Counted from the first letter of the stretch, positions 44,926-55,781 are shown. The stretch: 64,000 bases of DNA from Rhabdophis nuchalis (GCA_039707465.1 CM077648.1:14711119-14775118), one strand, 5' to 3'. Translations and numbers: made by a program. The notes: a model not told the origin generated them from the letters alone.

Positions 44926-45252
44926 ACAGTGGTACCTCGATACTCGACTGCTTCAAAACTCGTCGAATTTGGAACTCGACACATTTTGATGCAAAAATGT
45001 TGTCCTGGTACTCTTCTTTGTTTGGTACTTGACATGTTGCAAAAGGAAGCAGGGGACAGCTGCAGAGGGCGGACACAAAGTTGGCCATGTTAGGAAGGTC
45101 GCTGATGTAGGAAAAGGGACAAATAGGAAATTCTTCCTAGCCTAAACAAAGGATCATGTGGTAAATCACATGGTTTGGTTGTTACTCGTCCTTTTTAGTA
45201 CTCGTTGTGCCTCCCTGAACTAATTAAGCACCAGTACTGAATTACCACTGTA
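44926..45252. mobile_element. Probable DNA transposon (CAGTGGTACCTCGATACTCG)
   Basis: CAGTGGTACCTCGATACTCG and TACTGAATTACCACTG form decayed terminal inverted repeats, and GTACTCGTTGTG blocks recur inside. No clear target duplication. Confidence 0.55.
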
Positions 45253-45304
45253 TTTTATCAAAAACCTACTACATGATAGATAAAATAAAGTGACTGTTGA
45301 TGTA

Positions 45305-45440
45305 AGTAGTCCTCCACTTACTATTAGAATTCAGCCAGGGATTATGATCTTAAGTCATTGTGGTTGTTAAGTGGATCAGCATGTGACTGCTCCTGATTTT
45401 AAGACCTTTTTTTGCAGAGGTCATTAAGTGAATACCAGAG
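45305..45440. repeat. Interspersed repeat, class unresolved
   Basis: An 11683-type fragment with AAGTCATTGTGGTTGTTAAG and GGTCATTAAGTGAATACC. Confidence 0.5.
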
Positions 45441-45460
45441 TTATTTTTTAAAATATCCTT

Positions 45461-45672
45461 AGGGAGCCGTGGTGGTGCACTGATTACAGTGCAGCACTGC
45501 AGGCTACTTCTGCTGACTGCTAGCTGCAGTTTGTTAGTTCAAATCTCACCCGCTCAAGGTTGACTCGAGGTGGGTAAAATGAGGACCCAGATTGTTGGGG
45601 GCAATAGGCGGACTCTGTAAACCGCTTAGAGAGGGCTGTAAAAGCACAGATGTGCTATTGCTATTATTAAGT
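45461..45672 (+). mobile_element. Sauria SINE
   Basis: GAGCCGTGGTGGTGCACTG, GCAGCACTGCAGGCTACTTC, GCTCAAGGTTGACTCGAGG, GAGGACCCAGATTGTTGGGG and AACCGCTTAGAGAGGGCTG run in order to a GCTATTGCTATTATT tail. Confidence 0.92.
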
Positions 45673-45831
45673 TATAGAGTATTATAAAATATGAAATACA
45701 AAAGTAAATAGAAGAGTAGTGGGAGGGAGGGGAAAGGGGGAAGAGAATGAGGCGGCGAGCATGGTCACCTCATGGCTGCTGCTGTATTGCTATATTTTTG
45801 GGGAGGGCTTATTTGGGGGGGAAAGGGTACT

Positions 45832-46255
45832 TGTCAGGCCTGCAGCCACCTTTCCTTATGGGTCTTTGGCCTGCTGCCACACTTTCTATTATTCTGCTAT
45901 GCATTTTCTATTGTGGGAAAATGGAAGGGGGATTGTAAGGAGTCACATACTATGTAGTCACAACAAAATTATTTCTAGAAAGCCAAGGTCACCCTTTGTC
46001 TTTGCACCTCTGCACCTGACCGGAACTGGATGGGTGGAAGCTGCCAGCATGGCAGTGGAAGATTGGACCATGTGATGGACTTGTGGGTGTGGGGGGCAAA
46101 ATCTTGAACTTTCAACTGGGTGGGGAAAACCGGGAAGCTTTCAGATTTGGGTTTTCCCAGATGTGCCAACGTGGCTCTCTTGATAAATTGGAACTTTGAG
46201 CAATACTTTGCCTTGGACTCTGATTTACTTTTGGATGCTATTTGGAACCCTGACA
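45832..46255 (+). mobile_element. Solo LTR, family TGTCAGG
   Basis: It starts TGTCAGGCCTGCAGCC and ends TTGGAACCCTGACA. A perfect 5-bp duplication GTACT lies at 45827-45831 and 46256-46260. A GATAAATTGG block stands where the other copy has AATAAATTGG, so its poly(A) signal is damaged. Confidence 0.94.
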
Positions 46256-46344
46256 GTACTTTTAGAAAATGCTATGGAAAATGCATGCTGGATAATTGAA
46301 AAAAAAACCCAAGGAACGAAAGACAAAGTCAACACAATCTTCAT

Positions 46345-46515
46345 TGGTTCTAGAAACATCTTTGATGTTAACCTCTGGAACAGCTTGCCTCCAGAAGTTG
46401 TGAATGCCCCAACCCTGGAAGTCTTTAAGAAGATGTTAGATAGCCATTTGTCTGAAATGGTATAAGGTTCCTGCCCACGCAGAGGGTTGGACTAGAAGAC
46501 CTACAAGGTCCCTTC
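46345..46515 (+). mobile_element. CR1 LINE 3' end, tail split by an L2
   Basis: The open piece NLWNSLPPEVVNAPTLEVFK, then KMLDSHLSEMV, is the CR1 ORF2 C-terminus. The 3' end GGTTGGACTAGAAGACC..CAACTCTGCTATTGTAT starts a TATTG tail whose remainder is at 47015-47055. Confidence 0.88.
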
Positions 46516-47014
46516 CAACTCTGCTATTGTATTTATTTATTTTATTTATTTTATTCAATTTATATCCCACCCTTCTCCAACAGGACCCAGGGCGGCGCAC
46601 AGGAATTTAAAACAACATACAAAATAGTACCAAATACATAAATTTAAAAGACCTATTAAATGACAAAAAACCTGCGCTAAAACCAAATTAAAATCCCCCA
46701 TTTAAAACTGTCTAATATTTGTCCCAGCGGAGGCTATGTTAGGCCGGCTTGATGAAATAAGTGTGTTTTTAAACACCAGCGGAAGAGGCGGAGGTCGGTG
46801 ATAGTGCAGAGTTCAGGGGGTAGGTCGTTCCAAAGGGCAGGGCCCGCCACAGAGAAGGCCCTTCCCCTGGGTGTCGCCAGCCGGCATTGTCCGGCTGATG
46901 GCACCCTGAGAAGGCCCTCTCTGTGGGAGCGTATCGGTCTAAGGGATGTATGGGGCAAGAGACGGTCTCGCATATAACTAGGCCCCGAGCCATGGAGCGC
47001 TTTGAAGATGGTCG
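46516..47014 (-). mobile_element. L2-like LINE 3' end inserted in the CR1 tail
   Basis: The minus frame 47072-46734 has FKALHGSGPSYMRDRLLPHT, RAFSVAGPALWNDLPPELC and FRWCLKTHLFHQAGLT. TATTGTAT-type tail repeats border both ends. Confidence 0.9.
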
Positions 47015-47055
47015 TATTGTATTGTATTGTATTGTATTGTATTGTATTGTATTGT
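47015..47055. repeat. (TATTG)n, rest of the CR1 tail
   Basis: About eight TATTG units continue the tail begun at 46505-46515. Confidence 0.85.
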
Positions 47056-47159
47056 GTTGAACAGGAAGGCATTTAGGAAAAATGGGAATTTCAGAAGGTC
47101 TCATTGTCATTATGTTAAAATTATACGTAGGATAGGAAACCACAATTCAGAATGAGTAT

Positions 47160-47486
47160 GGCAGATTGGATCCAGGTGATCAAAAGAATGAGACTATATA
47201 ATCTCTCCCTATTCTGCATGCTGAATACATGGAAGATGAGCATGATTTGAAAACCGGATGAAGAAATATAAATAGCCAGTGTTATTGCTGATGACACTAT
47301 TTGGTAGCTGAAAATGTAAATGAAATGCTAGCTCTAATTATGGAAGTCAGCAAGTCAACAATGAAAAATGGGCTGTTAATAAATATAAAGAAAACCAAAT
47401 TAATGTCAACAGGTACAACAGCCACGCTTACATTTTTCCCCATTTCATTCAATATTGAAATGATAGATAGCTTTTGCCTTTTTAAT
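47160..47486 (+). pseudogene. Degenerate LINE reverse-transcriptase fragment
   Basis: A decayed copy of the catalytic strand region: VIADDT (the F/YADD box with alanine-aspartate-aspartate) near 47283, then after a frameshift LAENVNEMLALIMEVSKSTM, NGLLINIKKTKLMSTGT and FNIEMIDSFCLF, the order seen in RTE/BovB-type and related reverse transcriptases. Stops and a frameshift make it inactive. Family assignment is tentative. Confidence 0.5.
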
Positions 47487-47588
47487 CAGGGGTGAAATTC
47501 AGCAGCTTCTGACAGGTTCTGGAGAACCAGTAGCAGAAATTTTGAGTAGTTCGGAGAACCGGAAAATGCCACCTCTGGCTGGCCCCAG

Positions 47589-50290
47589 TGGAGTGGGAAT
47601 GAAGATTTTACAGTATTCTTCCCCTGGAGTGGGGAGGGAATGGAAATTTTGCAGTATCCTTCCTCTAGAGTGGAGAGGGAATGGAGATTTTGCAGTATCC
47701 TTCCTCTAGAGTGGGGTGGGAATGGGGATTTTGCAGTATCCTTCCTCTGGAGTGGGGAGGGATTGGAGATTTTGCAGTATCCTTCCTCTGGAGTGGGGAG
47801 GGAATGGAGATTTTGCAGTATCCTTCCTCTAGAGTGGGGTGGGAATGGGGATTTTGCAGTATCCTTCCCCTGGAGTGGGGAGGGATTGGGGATTTTGCAG
47901 TATCCTTCCCCTGGAGTGGGGAGGGATCGGGGATTTTGCAGTATCCTTCCTCTAGAGTGGGGAGGGAATGGAGATTTTGCAGTATTCTTCCTCTAGAGTG
48001 GGGAGGGAATGGGGATTTTGCAGTATCCTTCCTCTAGAGTGGGGAGGGAATGGAGATTTTGCAGTATTCTTCCTCTAGAGTGGGGAGGGAATGGGGATTT
48101 TGCAGTATCCTTCCTCTAGAGTGGGGAGGGAATGGAGATTTTGCAGTATTCTTCCTCTAGAGTGGGGAGGGAATGGGGATTTTGCAGTATCCTTCCTCTA
48201 GAGTGGGGAGGGAATGGAGATTTTGCAGTATTCTTCCTCTAGAGTGGGGAGGGAATGGGGATTTTGCAGTATCCTTCCTCTAGAGTGGGGAGGGAATGGA
48301 GATTTTGCAGTATTCTTCCTCTAGAGTGGGGAGGGAATGGAGATTTTGCAGTATCCTTCCTCTAGAGTGGGGAGGGAATGGAGATTTTGCAGTATTCTTC
48401 CTCTAGAGTGGGGAGGGAATGGAGATTTTGCAGTATTCTTCCCCTGGAGTGGGGAGGGAATGGAGATTTTGCAGTATTCTTCCTCTAGAGTGGGGAGGGA
48501 ATGGGGATTTTGCAGTATTCTTCCTCTAGAGTGGGGAGGGAATGGAGATTTTGCAGTATCCTTCCTCTAGAGTGGGGAGGGAATGGAGATTTTGCAGTAT
48601 CCTTCCTCTAGAGTGAGGAGGGAATGGAGATTTTGCAGTATCCTTCCCCTTGAGTGTGGAGGGAATGGGGATTTTGCAGTATCCTTCCCCTGGAGTGGGG
48701 AGGGATTGGGGATTTTGCAGTATCCTTCCCCTGGAGTGGGGAGGGATTGGGGATTTTGCAGTATCCTTCCTCTAGAGTGGGGTGGGAATGGGGATTTTGC
48801 AGTATCCTTCCTCTGGAGTGGGGAGGGATTGGAGATTTTGCAGTATCCTTCCTCTGGAGTGGGGAGGGAATGGAGATTTTGCAGTATCCTTCCTCTAGAG
48901 TGGGGAGGGATTGGGGATTTTGCAGTATCCTTCCTCTAGAGTGGGGAGGGAATGGAGATTTTGCAGTATTCTTCCTCTAGAGTGGGGAGGGAATGGGGAT
49001 TTTGCAGTATCCTTCCTCTAGAGTGGGGAGGGAATGGAGATTTTGCAGTATTCTTCCTCTAGAGTGGGGAGGGAATGGGGATTTTGCAGTATCCTTCCTC
49101 TAGAGTGGGGAGGGAATGGAGATTTTGCAGTATTCTTCCTCTAGAGTGGGGAGGGAATGGGGATTTTGCAGTATCCTTCCTCTAGAGTGGGGAGGGAATG
49201 GAGATTTTGCAGTATTCTTCCTCTAGAGTGGGGAGGGAATGGAGATTTTGCAGTATCCTTCCTCTAGAGTGGGGAGGGAATGGAGATTTTGCAGTATTCT
49301 TCCTCTAGAGTGGGGAGGGAATGGAGATTTTGCAGTATTCTTCCCCTGGAGTGGGGAGGGAATGGAGATTTTGCAGTATTCTTCCTCTAGAGTGGGGAGG
49401 GAATGGGGATTTTGCAGTATTCTTCCTCTAGAGTGGGGAGGGAATGGAGATTTTGCAGTATCCTTCCTCTAGAGTGGGGAGGGAATGGAGATTTTGCAGT
49501 ATCCTTCCTCTAGAGTGAGGAGGGAATGGAGATTTTGCAGTATCCTTCCCCTTGAGTGAGGAGGGAATGGGGATTTTGCAGTATCCTTCCCCTGGAGTGG
49601 GGAGGGATTGGGGATTTTGCAGTATCCTTCCTCTAGAGTGGGGTGGGAATGGGGATTTTGCAGTATCCTTCCCCTGGAGTGGGGAGGGAATGGGGATTTT
49701 GCAGTATCCTTCCTCTAGAGTGGGGAGGGAATGGAGATTTTGCAGTATCCTTTCTCTAGAGTGGGGAGGGAATGGAGATTTTGCAGTATTCTTCCCCTGG
49801 AGTGGGAAGGGAATGGAGATTTTGCAGTATCCTTCCTCTAGAGTGGGGAGGGAATGGAGATTTTGCAGTATTCTTCCTCTAGAGTGGGGAGGGAATGGGG
49901 ATTTTGCAGTATCCTTCCTCTAGAGTGGGGAGGGAATGGAGATTTTGCAGTTTCCTTCCTCTAGAGTGGGGTGGGAATGGGGATTTTGCAGTATCCTTCC
50001 CCTGGAGTGGGGAGGGAATGGGGTTTTTGCAGTATCCTTCCTCTAGAGTGGGGAGGGAATGGAGATTTTGCAGTATCCTTTCTCTAGAGTGGGGAGGGAA
50101 TGGAGATTTTGCAGTATTCTTCCCTTGGAGTGGGGAGGGAATGGAGATTTTGCAGTATCCTTCCCCTTGAGTGGGGAGGGATCAGGGATTTTGCAGTATC
50201 CTTCCTCTAGAGTGGGGAGGGAATGGAGATTTTGGAGTATTCTTCCTCTAGAGTGGGGAGGGATTGGGAATTTTGCAGTATCCTTCCCCT
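47589..50290. repeat. 41-bp minisatellite, about 66 units
   Basis: The unit reads approximately GAATGGAGATTTTGCAGTAT, then CCTTCCTCTAGAGTGGGGAGG. Variants are A/G at base 7, C/T after TAT, T/C and A/G in CCTCTAG/CCCCTGG, and A/T before GG. The period is constant through about 2.7 kb. Because 41 is not a multiple of 3, a unit without stops gives 41-residue protein-like repeats in several frames; none is a gene. Confidence 0.97.
48048..49620. repeat. 902-bp higher-order duplication inside the array
   Basis: Rare variants recur exactly 902 bp (22 units) apart, for example CCTCTAGAGTGAGGAGGG then CCCCTTGAGTG at 48601 and 49503, and the CCCCTGGAGTG unit at 48417 and 49319. Inside each copy two unit types alternate as 82-bp dimers, about 4.5 dimers in the first and 3.5 in the second. 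Confidence 0.88.
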
Positions 50291-50358
50291 GCCACACCCA
50301 CCAAGCCACACCCACAGAACCGGTAGTAAAAAATTTGAATTTCACCACTCTTTTTAAT

Positions 50359-50612
50359 CTGTTCCTTTAAAAGTAAGACGACCAGTTTGTTGAAGCGATT
50401 AAGACACCAGTCTAGAAAGCAAGGGGCTGTGAATTCTAGTCCTATCTTAAATACCAAACCAATTGCATGACTTTGGGTGCATCACATTCAGCTCTACAAA
50501 GAAATCAACTTCAACCCCCTTCTGAAAATCTTGACAACAAAGCTATAAGAATACTCCAGGCAGTGGGATCCTTAGTGCTGTCTGAATTTGGTGGTTTTCT
50601 TGCAGATGTTTC
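50359..50612. other. Unassigned stretch
   Basis: Nothing recognised. Confidence 0.4.
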
Positions 50613-50862
50613 CAGGGGTGGATTCCTACACAAATTGGTACCGGTTAACTCACTCGCCGGCTGTGTGTTGCTTGCGCATGCAGAGTTAATGGTTGTGCAC
50701 ATGCGCAAAGAGCATTAAAAGCTAATAAACGAAATGGCAGCAACGGCAATGAAGACCTGGGAACCAGTTTGGGGGCGTGGCCAGCTTGGGTCGCTGCTGG
50801 TTCTGTGACCCAGGCCAGATTACCACTACTGGTTTGGCCGAACCGGGAGCAAGCCACCTCTG
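50613..50862. mobile_element. hAT-like element (CAGGGGTGGATTCC)
   Basis: It starts CAGGGGTGGATTCCTACAC, holds TGCGCATGCAGAG, and ends GGGAGCAAGCCACCTCTG. No clear target duplication. Confidence 0.6.
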
Positions 50863-50929
50863 GTTACCTAATTTGGTAATGAAATGTCTGGAAGAAAACT
50901 GCCAAGTTCAGAGAGCACCAAGAACCGGC

Positions 50930-51003
50930 AAAGCTTTGCTGGCTGGAGAAGTCTGGGAGCTGAAGTCCTTCAGACTTAAAGTTGCAAAGATTGGAGACCC
51001 CTG
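50930..51003. mobile_element. Half of a subfamily-B palindromic MITE
   Basis: GCTGGAGAAGTCTGGGAGC, then AAAGTTGCAAAGATTGGAGACCCCTG-type end, equals the right arm of 29336-29470. The left arm is absent. Confidence 0.8.
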
Positions 51004-51109
51004 ATATACAGGGTGGTAAAGAAGACCTTTGACAGATCATGCCTTCAAATGCTGTTATCTGTCTGTATAACTCCAAACTATGTCTATGCTTAAAATGTTA
51101 GAAGTGTAC

Positions 51110-51582
<473 letters not shown>

Positions 51583-51599
51583 AATTGTACAGACAATTG

Positions 51600-51712
51600 T
51601 GGCACTCTATACAAAAGTCCTCAACCTACGACAATTTACTTAGCAACCATTTGGAGTCATGACAGATTTCCCCAAAAGTTATTTATGACTGTTTTGGATT
51701 ACCAATGGCTGC
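51600..51712. repeat. Interspersed repeat, class unresolved
   Basis: An 11683-type fragment (AGTCCTCAACCTACGAC, TTACTTAGCAACCATTTGG). Confidence 0.5.
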
Positions 51713-51756
51713 ACATCTAAACCAGAATACACAGGGGACTCTGGGCCCATAACCAG

Positions 51757-52723
51757 TGTTAGGTGGTATCTCCGTTGGGAGACAAGCAGAGGGTGTGCAG
51801 CAGAGAATGCAGCCAGAGGAATGTTGCTACACACAATAAGTATATCAGACACTGTTTAAGTAAAATAGAATAGCTTTTACTTAGGTTTGTAAAAACTACT
51901 AAACTAAGCTACTGCTCAATAAGCAGTGATGTCAGATTGAGTCAAACAACAAAATCTCAGCATTATCAAATATCTTACACAATCTTCAGTCTTCTTCAGT
52001 AGTCACAGTTCACGTCACAGTTCAGTTGTTGCAGAAAAAAGAGCACGAGACTTGGACTTCTCAAAATCAGGAAATGTTTATTATGGCTGCCATGATTCAG
52101 AAAGCTAGTCAGAGGCTAGCATCCAAGAATTCTGAATTCTTTCCAAAAGGGAATACAGAGTTTTATACTTCACTACAAGCAACTTTCATCATGGGTCTTT
52201 TTTTAGGAGAAGGGCGGGGTATAAATTTAATAAAATAAAATAAATAAATAAATAAATGGCTAGTTTCTGATTGGTTACATGATTCAAAAAAGAAAACCAC
52301 AAACATATCCTGTTTTTGCTAAGATGAACTTCCAGCCATTGTGGTTAAGGCCGTTGTCTGACTTGCCATCTAACTCGGCCTATTTACAAGCAAGGTTCGA
52401 CATTTGAATTTCCTTTCAAGCTTCCTGTTGAAGCTCCTGCAAACTTAAGAAATATCTCTTACACTGCTGAGCTAAGATGGGGCCCTCCGGGTCATCTATT
52501 CCAACCCCACATCATTTCACACTTAACAACTAAGTCTCACTTTATGCCCTGCCTCACAGTTATCACACAGCAAGTCCAGTAGAGAGAGAGATATGCGCTC
52601 TCCTTACCTTCTCTTATAGTTAGAGATAATTGCACTTACTAATTGCACTCTTAACATTACATCAGCCTTAAAGCTACATTGACTATATATTGTCTACCCA
52701 ACTATAGGAGTCTACTCCTAACA
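51757..52723 (-). mobile_element. LTR, family TGTTAGGA, carrying a nested LTR
   Basis: Termini are TGTTAGG and CCTAACA. The minus strand starts TGTTAGGAGTAGACTCC and holds GGGTAGACAATATATAG, matching 2342-2654 and 36068-36550. The immediate flanks ACCAG and GTCCC do not match, so recombination or an older insertion is possible. Confidence 0.7.
52028..52556 (-). mobile_element. Solo LTR-like element, family TGAGGCAGG, nested
   Basis: It aligns with 6660-7130. A perfect 5-bp duplication CAGTT lies at 52023-52027 and 52557-52561. An L2-like tail (52205-52257, GGAGAAGGGCGGGGTATAAA plus AATAAA units) interrupts it. Confidence 0.75.
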
Positions 52724-52850
52724 GTCCCATAGTCACATGATTGCATTTTGGGTGCTTGGCAATTGGCTCATCCTTACTTCATGGGTTCCATGGTCACATG
52801 ACTGAGATTTACAATGTTTTTGCCTATTTACGGCCTTATAACATGTATGT
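52724..52850. repeat. Interspersed repeat, class unresolved
   Basis: An 11683-type fragment with CATAGTCACATGATTGCATT and TTTGCCTATTTACGGCC. A G-rich run follows at 52873-52903. Confidence 0.5.
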
Positions 52851-52912
52851 TGGTGAAGAAATATCTAAGAGAGGGGGGGGGAAGGGGGGAGAGTGAGGGG
52901 GGGAAGAGCATG

Positions 52913-53498
52913 TGTTGTGGCCTGCCAGTGGCCAGCAGAGCTGACAACAGAGTCAGACAGTGAGGAGGTTGGGGAGGAGCATGGGCCAGTCCTGGAGGCT
53001 GGGGAAGGCTCGGACGAGGGCTCTGCATCGGAGGCAGAGATGGGGCCGATGCCGTCTGGCAGTGATCAAGTGACTATGGAGCTAGACAACAGTGAAGCAG
53101 AGGAACAGCTGGAGCTTGTTCCCAGTGTGCGCATGTGCAGAGCTGCCAGAAGAAAAGAACAATTCAGAAATCAGGATAGACTTGGGAGTAAAGTCAGGGG
53201 TAGTAGGTGATTGCAGGAAACAATTTGTTCATTTGATTCATTTCAGGAGTGTGAAGATCTGTCCGTGAATCTCAGAGACTGTATGCCCAGCCTTTCCTTA
53301 CACAGCACTGCCGTTTGGAAAATATTTACATGGCAAATTTCCAAGATAGATAAGGTCTGTAGTCATAAATATTCCTTTTAAAGACAGTTTGCCTGGCCTT
53401 GCCGAATGTGAATGAGAGGAATTCACATTCATTTAATAAAGGGTTTTTTGTCAGGACCAGGACTCTGCCTCATGCTTTTTGGGGAAGCCTAGGTCAGA
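52913..53498 (+). mobile_element. LTR, family TGTTGTGGCC
   Basis: It starts TGTTGTGGCCTGCCAG, contains AATAAAGGGTTTTTTGTC and ends near GCCTAGGTCAGA, where a purine repeat takes over. Blocks match 34737-35713 and 41083-41613. A glutamate-rich open frame (52893-53210) over its U3-like part is not a recognised gene. Confidence 0.75.
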
Positions 53499-53767
53499 AG
53501 AGAGAGAGAGAGAGATAAATAGAGAGAGAGGGAGGAGGAGGAGGAGGAGGAAGAGGAGGAGGAGGAGGAGGAGGAGGGGAAGGAGAAAAAGGAGGAGGAG
53601 GAGGAGGAGGAGGAGGAGGAGAAGAAGAAGAAGAAGAAGAAGAAGAAGAAGAAGAAGAAGAAGAAGAAGAAGAAGAAGAAGAAGAAGAAGAAGAAGAAGA
53701 AGAAGAAGAAGAAGAAGAAGAAGAAGAAGAAGAAGAAGAAGAAGAAGAAGAAGAAGAAGAAGAAGAA
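53499..53767. repeat. (GA)n-(GGA)n-(GAA)n tract
   Basis: (GA)n is followed by GGA triplets and then about 49 uninterrupted GAA triplets (about 53620-53767). All bases on this strand are purines for more than 200 bp. Confidence 0.97.
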
Positions 53768-54639
53768 CTGGCCTGGTTGGTTGGCAGGTGTAATTAAGAT
53801 TCAATAATTTGTTATCTTCATTGTTCTTTCCCTGTAAGGTTGGCAGTCAAGCAAAGAATTGCCAGGCCCTGATTCCTGCCAAGGAGAACGTTACAAATGA
53901 AGCCATTACGATAGAGGGTTGCCTCTTCAGCCTGTCATCTGGTAAAATGGGCAGCTCAACAATGTAATGGTCTTCTTCTTTCACACAACCAATTCAATCT
54001 TCTTGAGGGCCACCATTTTACCGAGGTGATATATTTGTGCTTTCCCATTCAGAAGGCAGAAAATGCCAAGCCAGGTGAGGCCCTGTATTGCCAAGAGCCA
54101 CTTTTTGCATTCAGTGGATGATGTCCAACAACTGTTCATCCAGATGGCAATTATCACTAGAACAGGAAACAGATTTTTTAGTTTTGCATATTCCATTCCG
54201 GTCTTCAAAAGACTAAACATTCTGGCGATAGAACAAGAGGAGATCTACAGGTCTTCCTTGCACCTGTCGGCAGAGCAGGATGGGCATATGTGTACATTAT
54301 TAAAAGGCTCCGAAAGCCTCTGAATTCAGCTTTAATTAAAATATGCAGATGGATGATTGAAACAGAGAAGCCCCACAGCACTGACTTCTCAACTAAGAGT
54401 CAAAATAATTGAAATCTTACTTTACTCGCATTTTTAGGACGTTCAGTCAGGTCTGTTAATGAAGGCCCAAGCCCATAACCCATATTGTCTTTGGTCTCTT
54501 CTCAACATTAGTGTAGCTTTATCCATTGTCCTTGTGGCTCTAGGAGGTTTAAATTATAAAATCCATCTTCACCTTCGGTTATCTCTCTTGTATGTCTCGC
54601 TCAGTAGCCCATACTGCACTGTTTGGTTTGAGGTTAAAT
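53768..54639. other. Repeat-poor stretch
   Basis: About 870 bp without a recognised repeat family. No exon with good borders found. Possible unique or conserved sequence. Confidence 0.4.
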
Positions 54640-54734
54640 CACAGTGTCAGACCTGGAAGCCATCTTTTATATTTGGCCCTTCAGGCTTGCCATATTTTCT
54701 ACTGTGGGAAAATGAGATGGGGGATTATATGGAG

Positions 54735-54984
54735 CAGTGGTGGGTTCCCTAACCGGTACGTTGCAATGGGGCCGGGCATCCACTACATGCACCCACCACC
54801 TGCGATGCTCCAGCTGCTCGGGAGAGCATCACGCAGGCGCCATACGCTCCGTGTGTGTGTGTGCAAATGGTCTGGTTGGGGCAAATACAGGTAAGGAGGG
54901 AGAACTATACCGGAACGGTACCTGGCGCTCCAAGCAGGCCCCGGTACCCCTGTACAGGAGCATACTGGCTGTAGCCCACCACTG
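54735..54984. mobile_element. Non-autonomous hAT (CAGTGGTGGGTTCC) inside the LTR
   Basis: The ends CAGTGGTGGGTTCCC and GTAGCCCACCACTG are flanked by a perfect duplication ATATGGAG at 54727-54734 and 54985-54992. Confidence 0.94.
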
Positions 54985-55003
54985 ATATGGAGTATTGATG
55001 ATA

Positions 55004-55267
55004 TACATTTATTTATTTTATTTTTATTTTAATTAAATTTATATCCTGCCCTTCTCCACGAAGGACCCAGGACGGCGCACAGGAATTTAAAAACATATAA
55101 AACAATAAAATACAGAAATTAAATATCATATTAAATTACAATCCTATGCTAAAATCCAAATTAAAATCCCCAGTTTAAAACTATCTAAAATAGCCCCGAG
55201 GGGAGGTTAGGCTAGGCCGGCTTGCTGAAAGAGATGTGTCTTTAGACACTGGCGGAACAGGCGGAGG
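55004..55267 (-). mobile_element. L2-like LINE 3' end inside the LTR
   Basis: TTTATATCCTGCCCTTCTCC to GGCTAGGCCGGCTTGCTG and TTAGACACTGGCGGAACAGG match the last part of 30928-31394 closely. Confidence 0.9.
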
Positions 55268-55486
55268 CGAAATTGTCAAAACAACATTCTTTTCTCAGAG
55301 AGTCAAGGCCACCTTGCCCGGCAGTTGCATTGAGGTGACTGGGAGGCATCTCCAGTTTTTGACAGTGCAGATTCGGGTTTTCCCAGATGTGCCAATATGA
55401 CCTCTCTAATAAAATGGAACTTTAAGGAAACTTAAGTCTCGGAGTCTTCTTTCGTGGCGAGTGTTACTTGGAACCCCAACACACAG

Positions 55487-55773
55487 CAGATGTAAAAAAA
55501 GATATAAAAGTTTTTGATAAAAGAGGCATAGTAAAAAAAAAAAAAAAATTCAGTACCATTTCACAAGTCACGACATTTAGTCATATATGTTTTAGGTACC
55601 AGTTGTGCACCTCAAAAGCGTTTTTTTTCCCCAAAAGGCAAGTGGACTTTATTTTTCTTTGAAGATGTTTCACTTCTCATCTAAGAAGCTTCTTCAGTTC
55701 TGATTTCAAATGCTGTTATCTCTTCTGACCAAGTCTGCTTGCCTTTTGAAAAAGCACTTTGAAGACAACCATG
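55487..55773. other. Repeat related to 24485-24640
   Basis: TCATCTAAGAAGCTTCTTCAG and AAAGCACTTTGAAGACAACC recur from 24485-24640. The continuation GATGACTGAGAAGCTCC lies at 55925, beyond the inserted palindrome. Confidence 0.5.
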
Positions 55774-55781
55774 ACCTAGAT

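Larger units (their letters stand above)
47487..50350. mobile_element. hAT element swollen by a 41-bp minisatellite
   Basis: The left end is CAGGGGTGAAATTCAGCAGC and the right end TTTGAATTTCACCACTC. A perfect 8-bp duplication TTTTTAAT lies at 47479-47486 and 50351-50358. Left flank GAACCGGAAAATGCCACC and right flank CCACACCCACCAAGCCACAC are shared with 61373-62254. Almost all of its 2,864 bp is the array. Confidence 0.93.
54645..55481 (+). mobile_element. Solo LTR, family TGTCAGG, with two insertions
   Basis: It starts TGTCAGACCTGGAAGCC and ends CTTGGAACCCCAACA. A perfect 5-bp duplication CACAG lies at 54640-54644 and 55482-55486. AATAAAATGGAACTTTAAGG carries the poly(A) signal. A hAT (54735-54984) and an L2 end (55004-55267) sit inside. 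Confidence 0.92.

Noticed and set aside
47640..50370. Series of 77-123-codon open frames with a regular 41-residue repeat
   Set aside because: They are the 41-bp minisatellite read in successive frames; a stop-free unit whose length is not divisible by 3 gives such frames automatically.
52893..53210. A glutamate-rich host protein
   Set aside because: The same sequence recurs at 41083 and 34737 as part of an LTR family, with broken frames.
53451..53804. Poly-leucine and poly-arginine frames
   Set aside because: They are the GAA/GGA tract translated.
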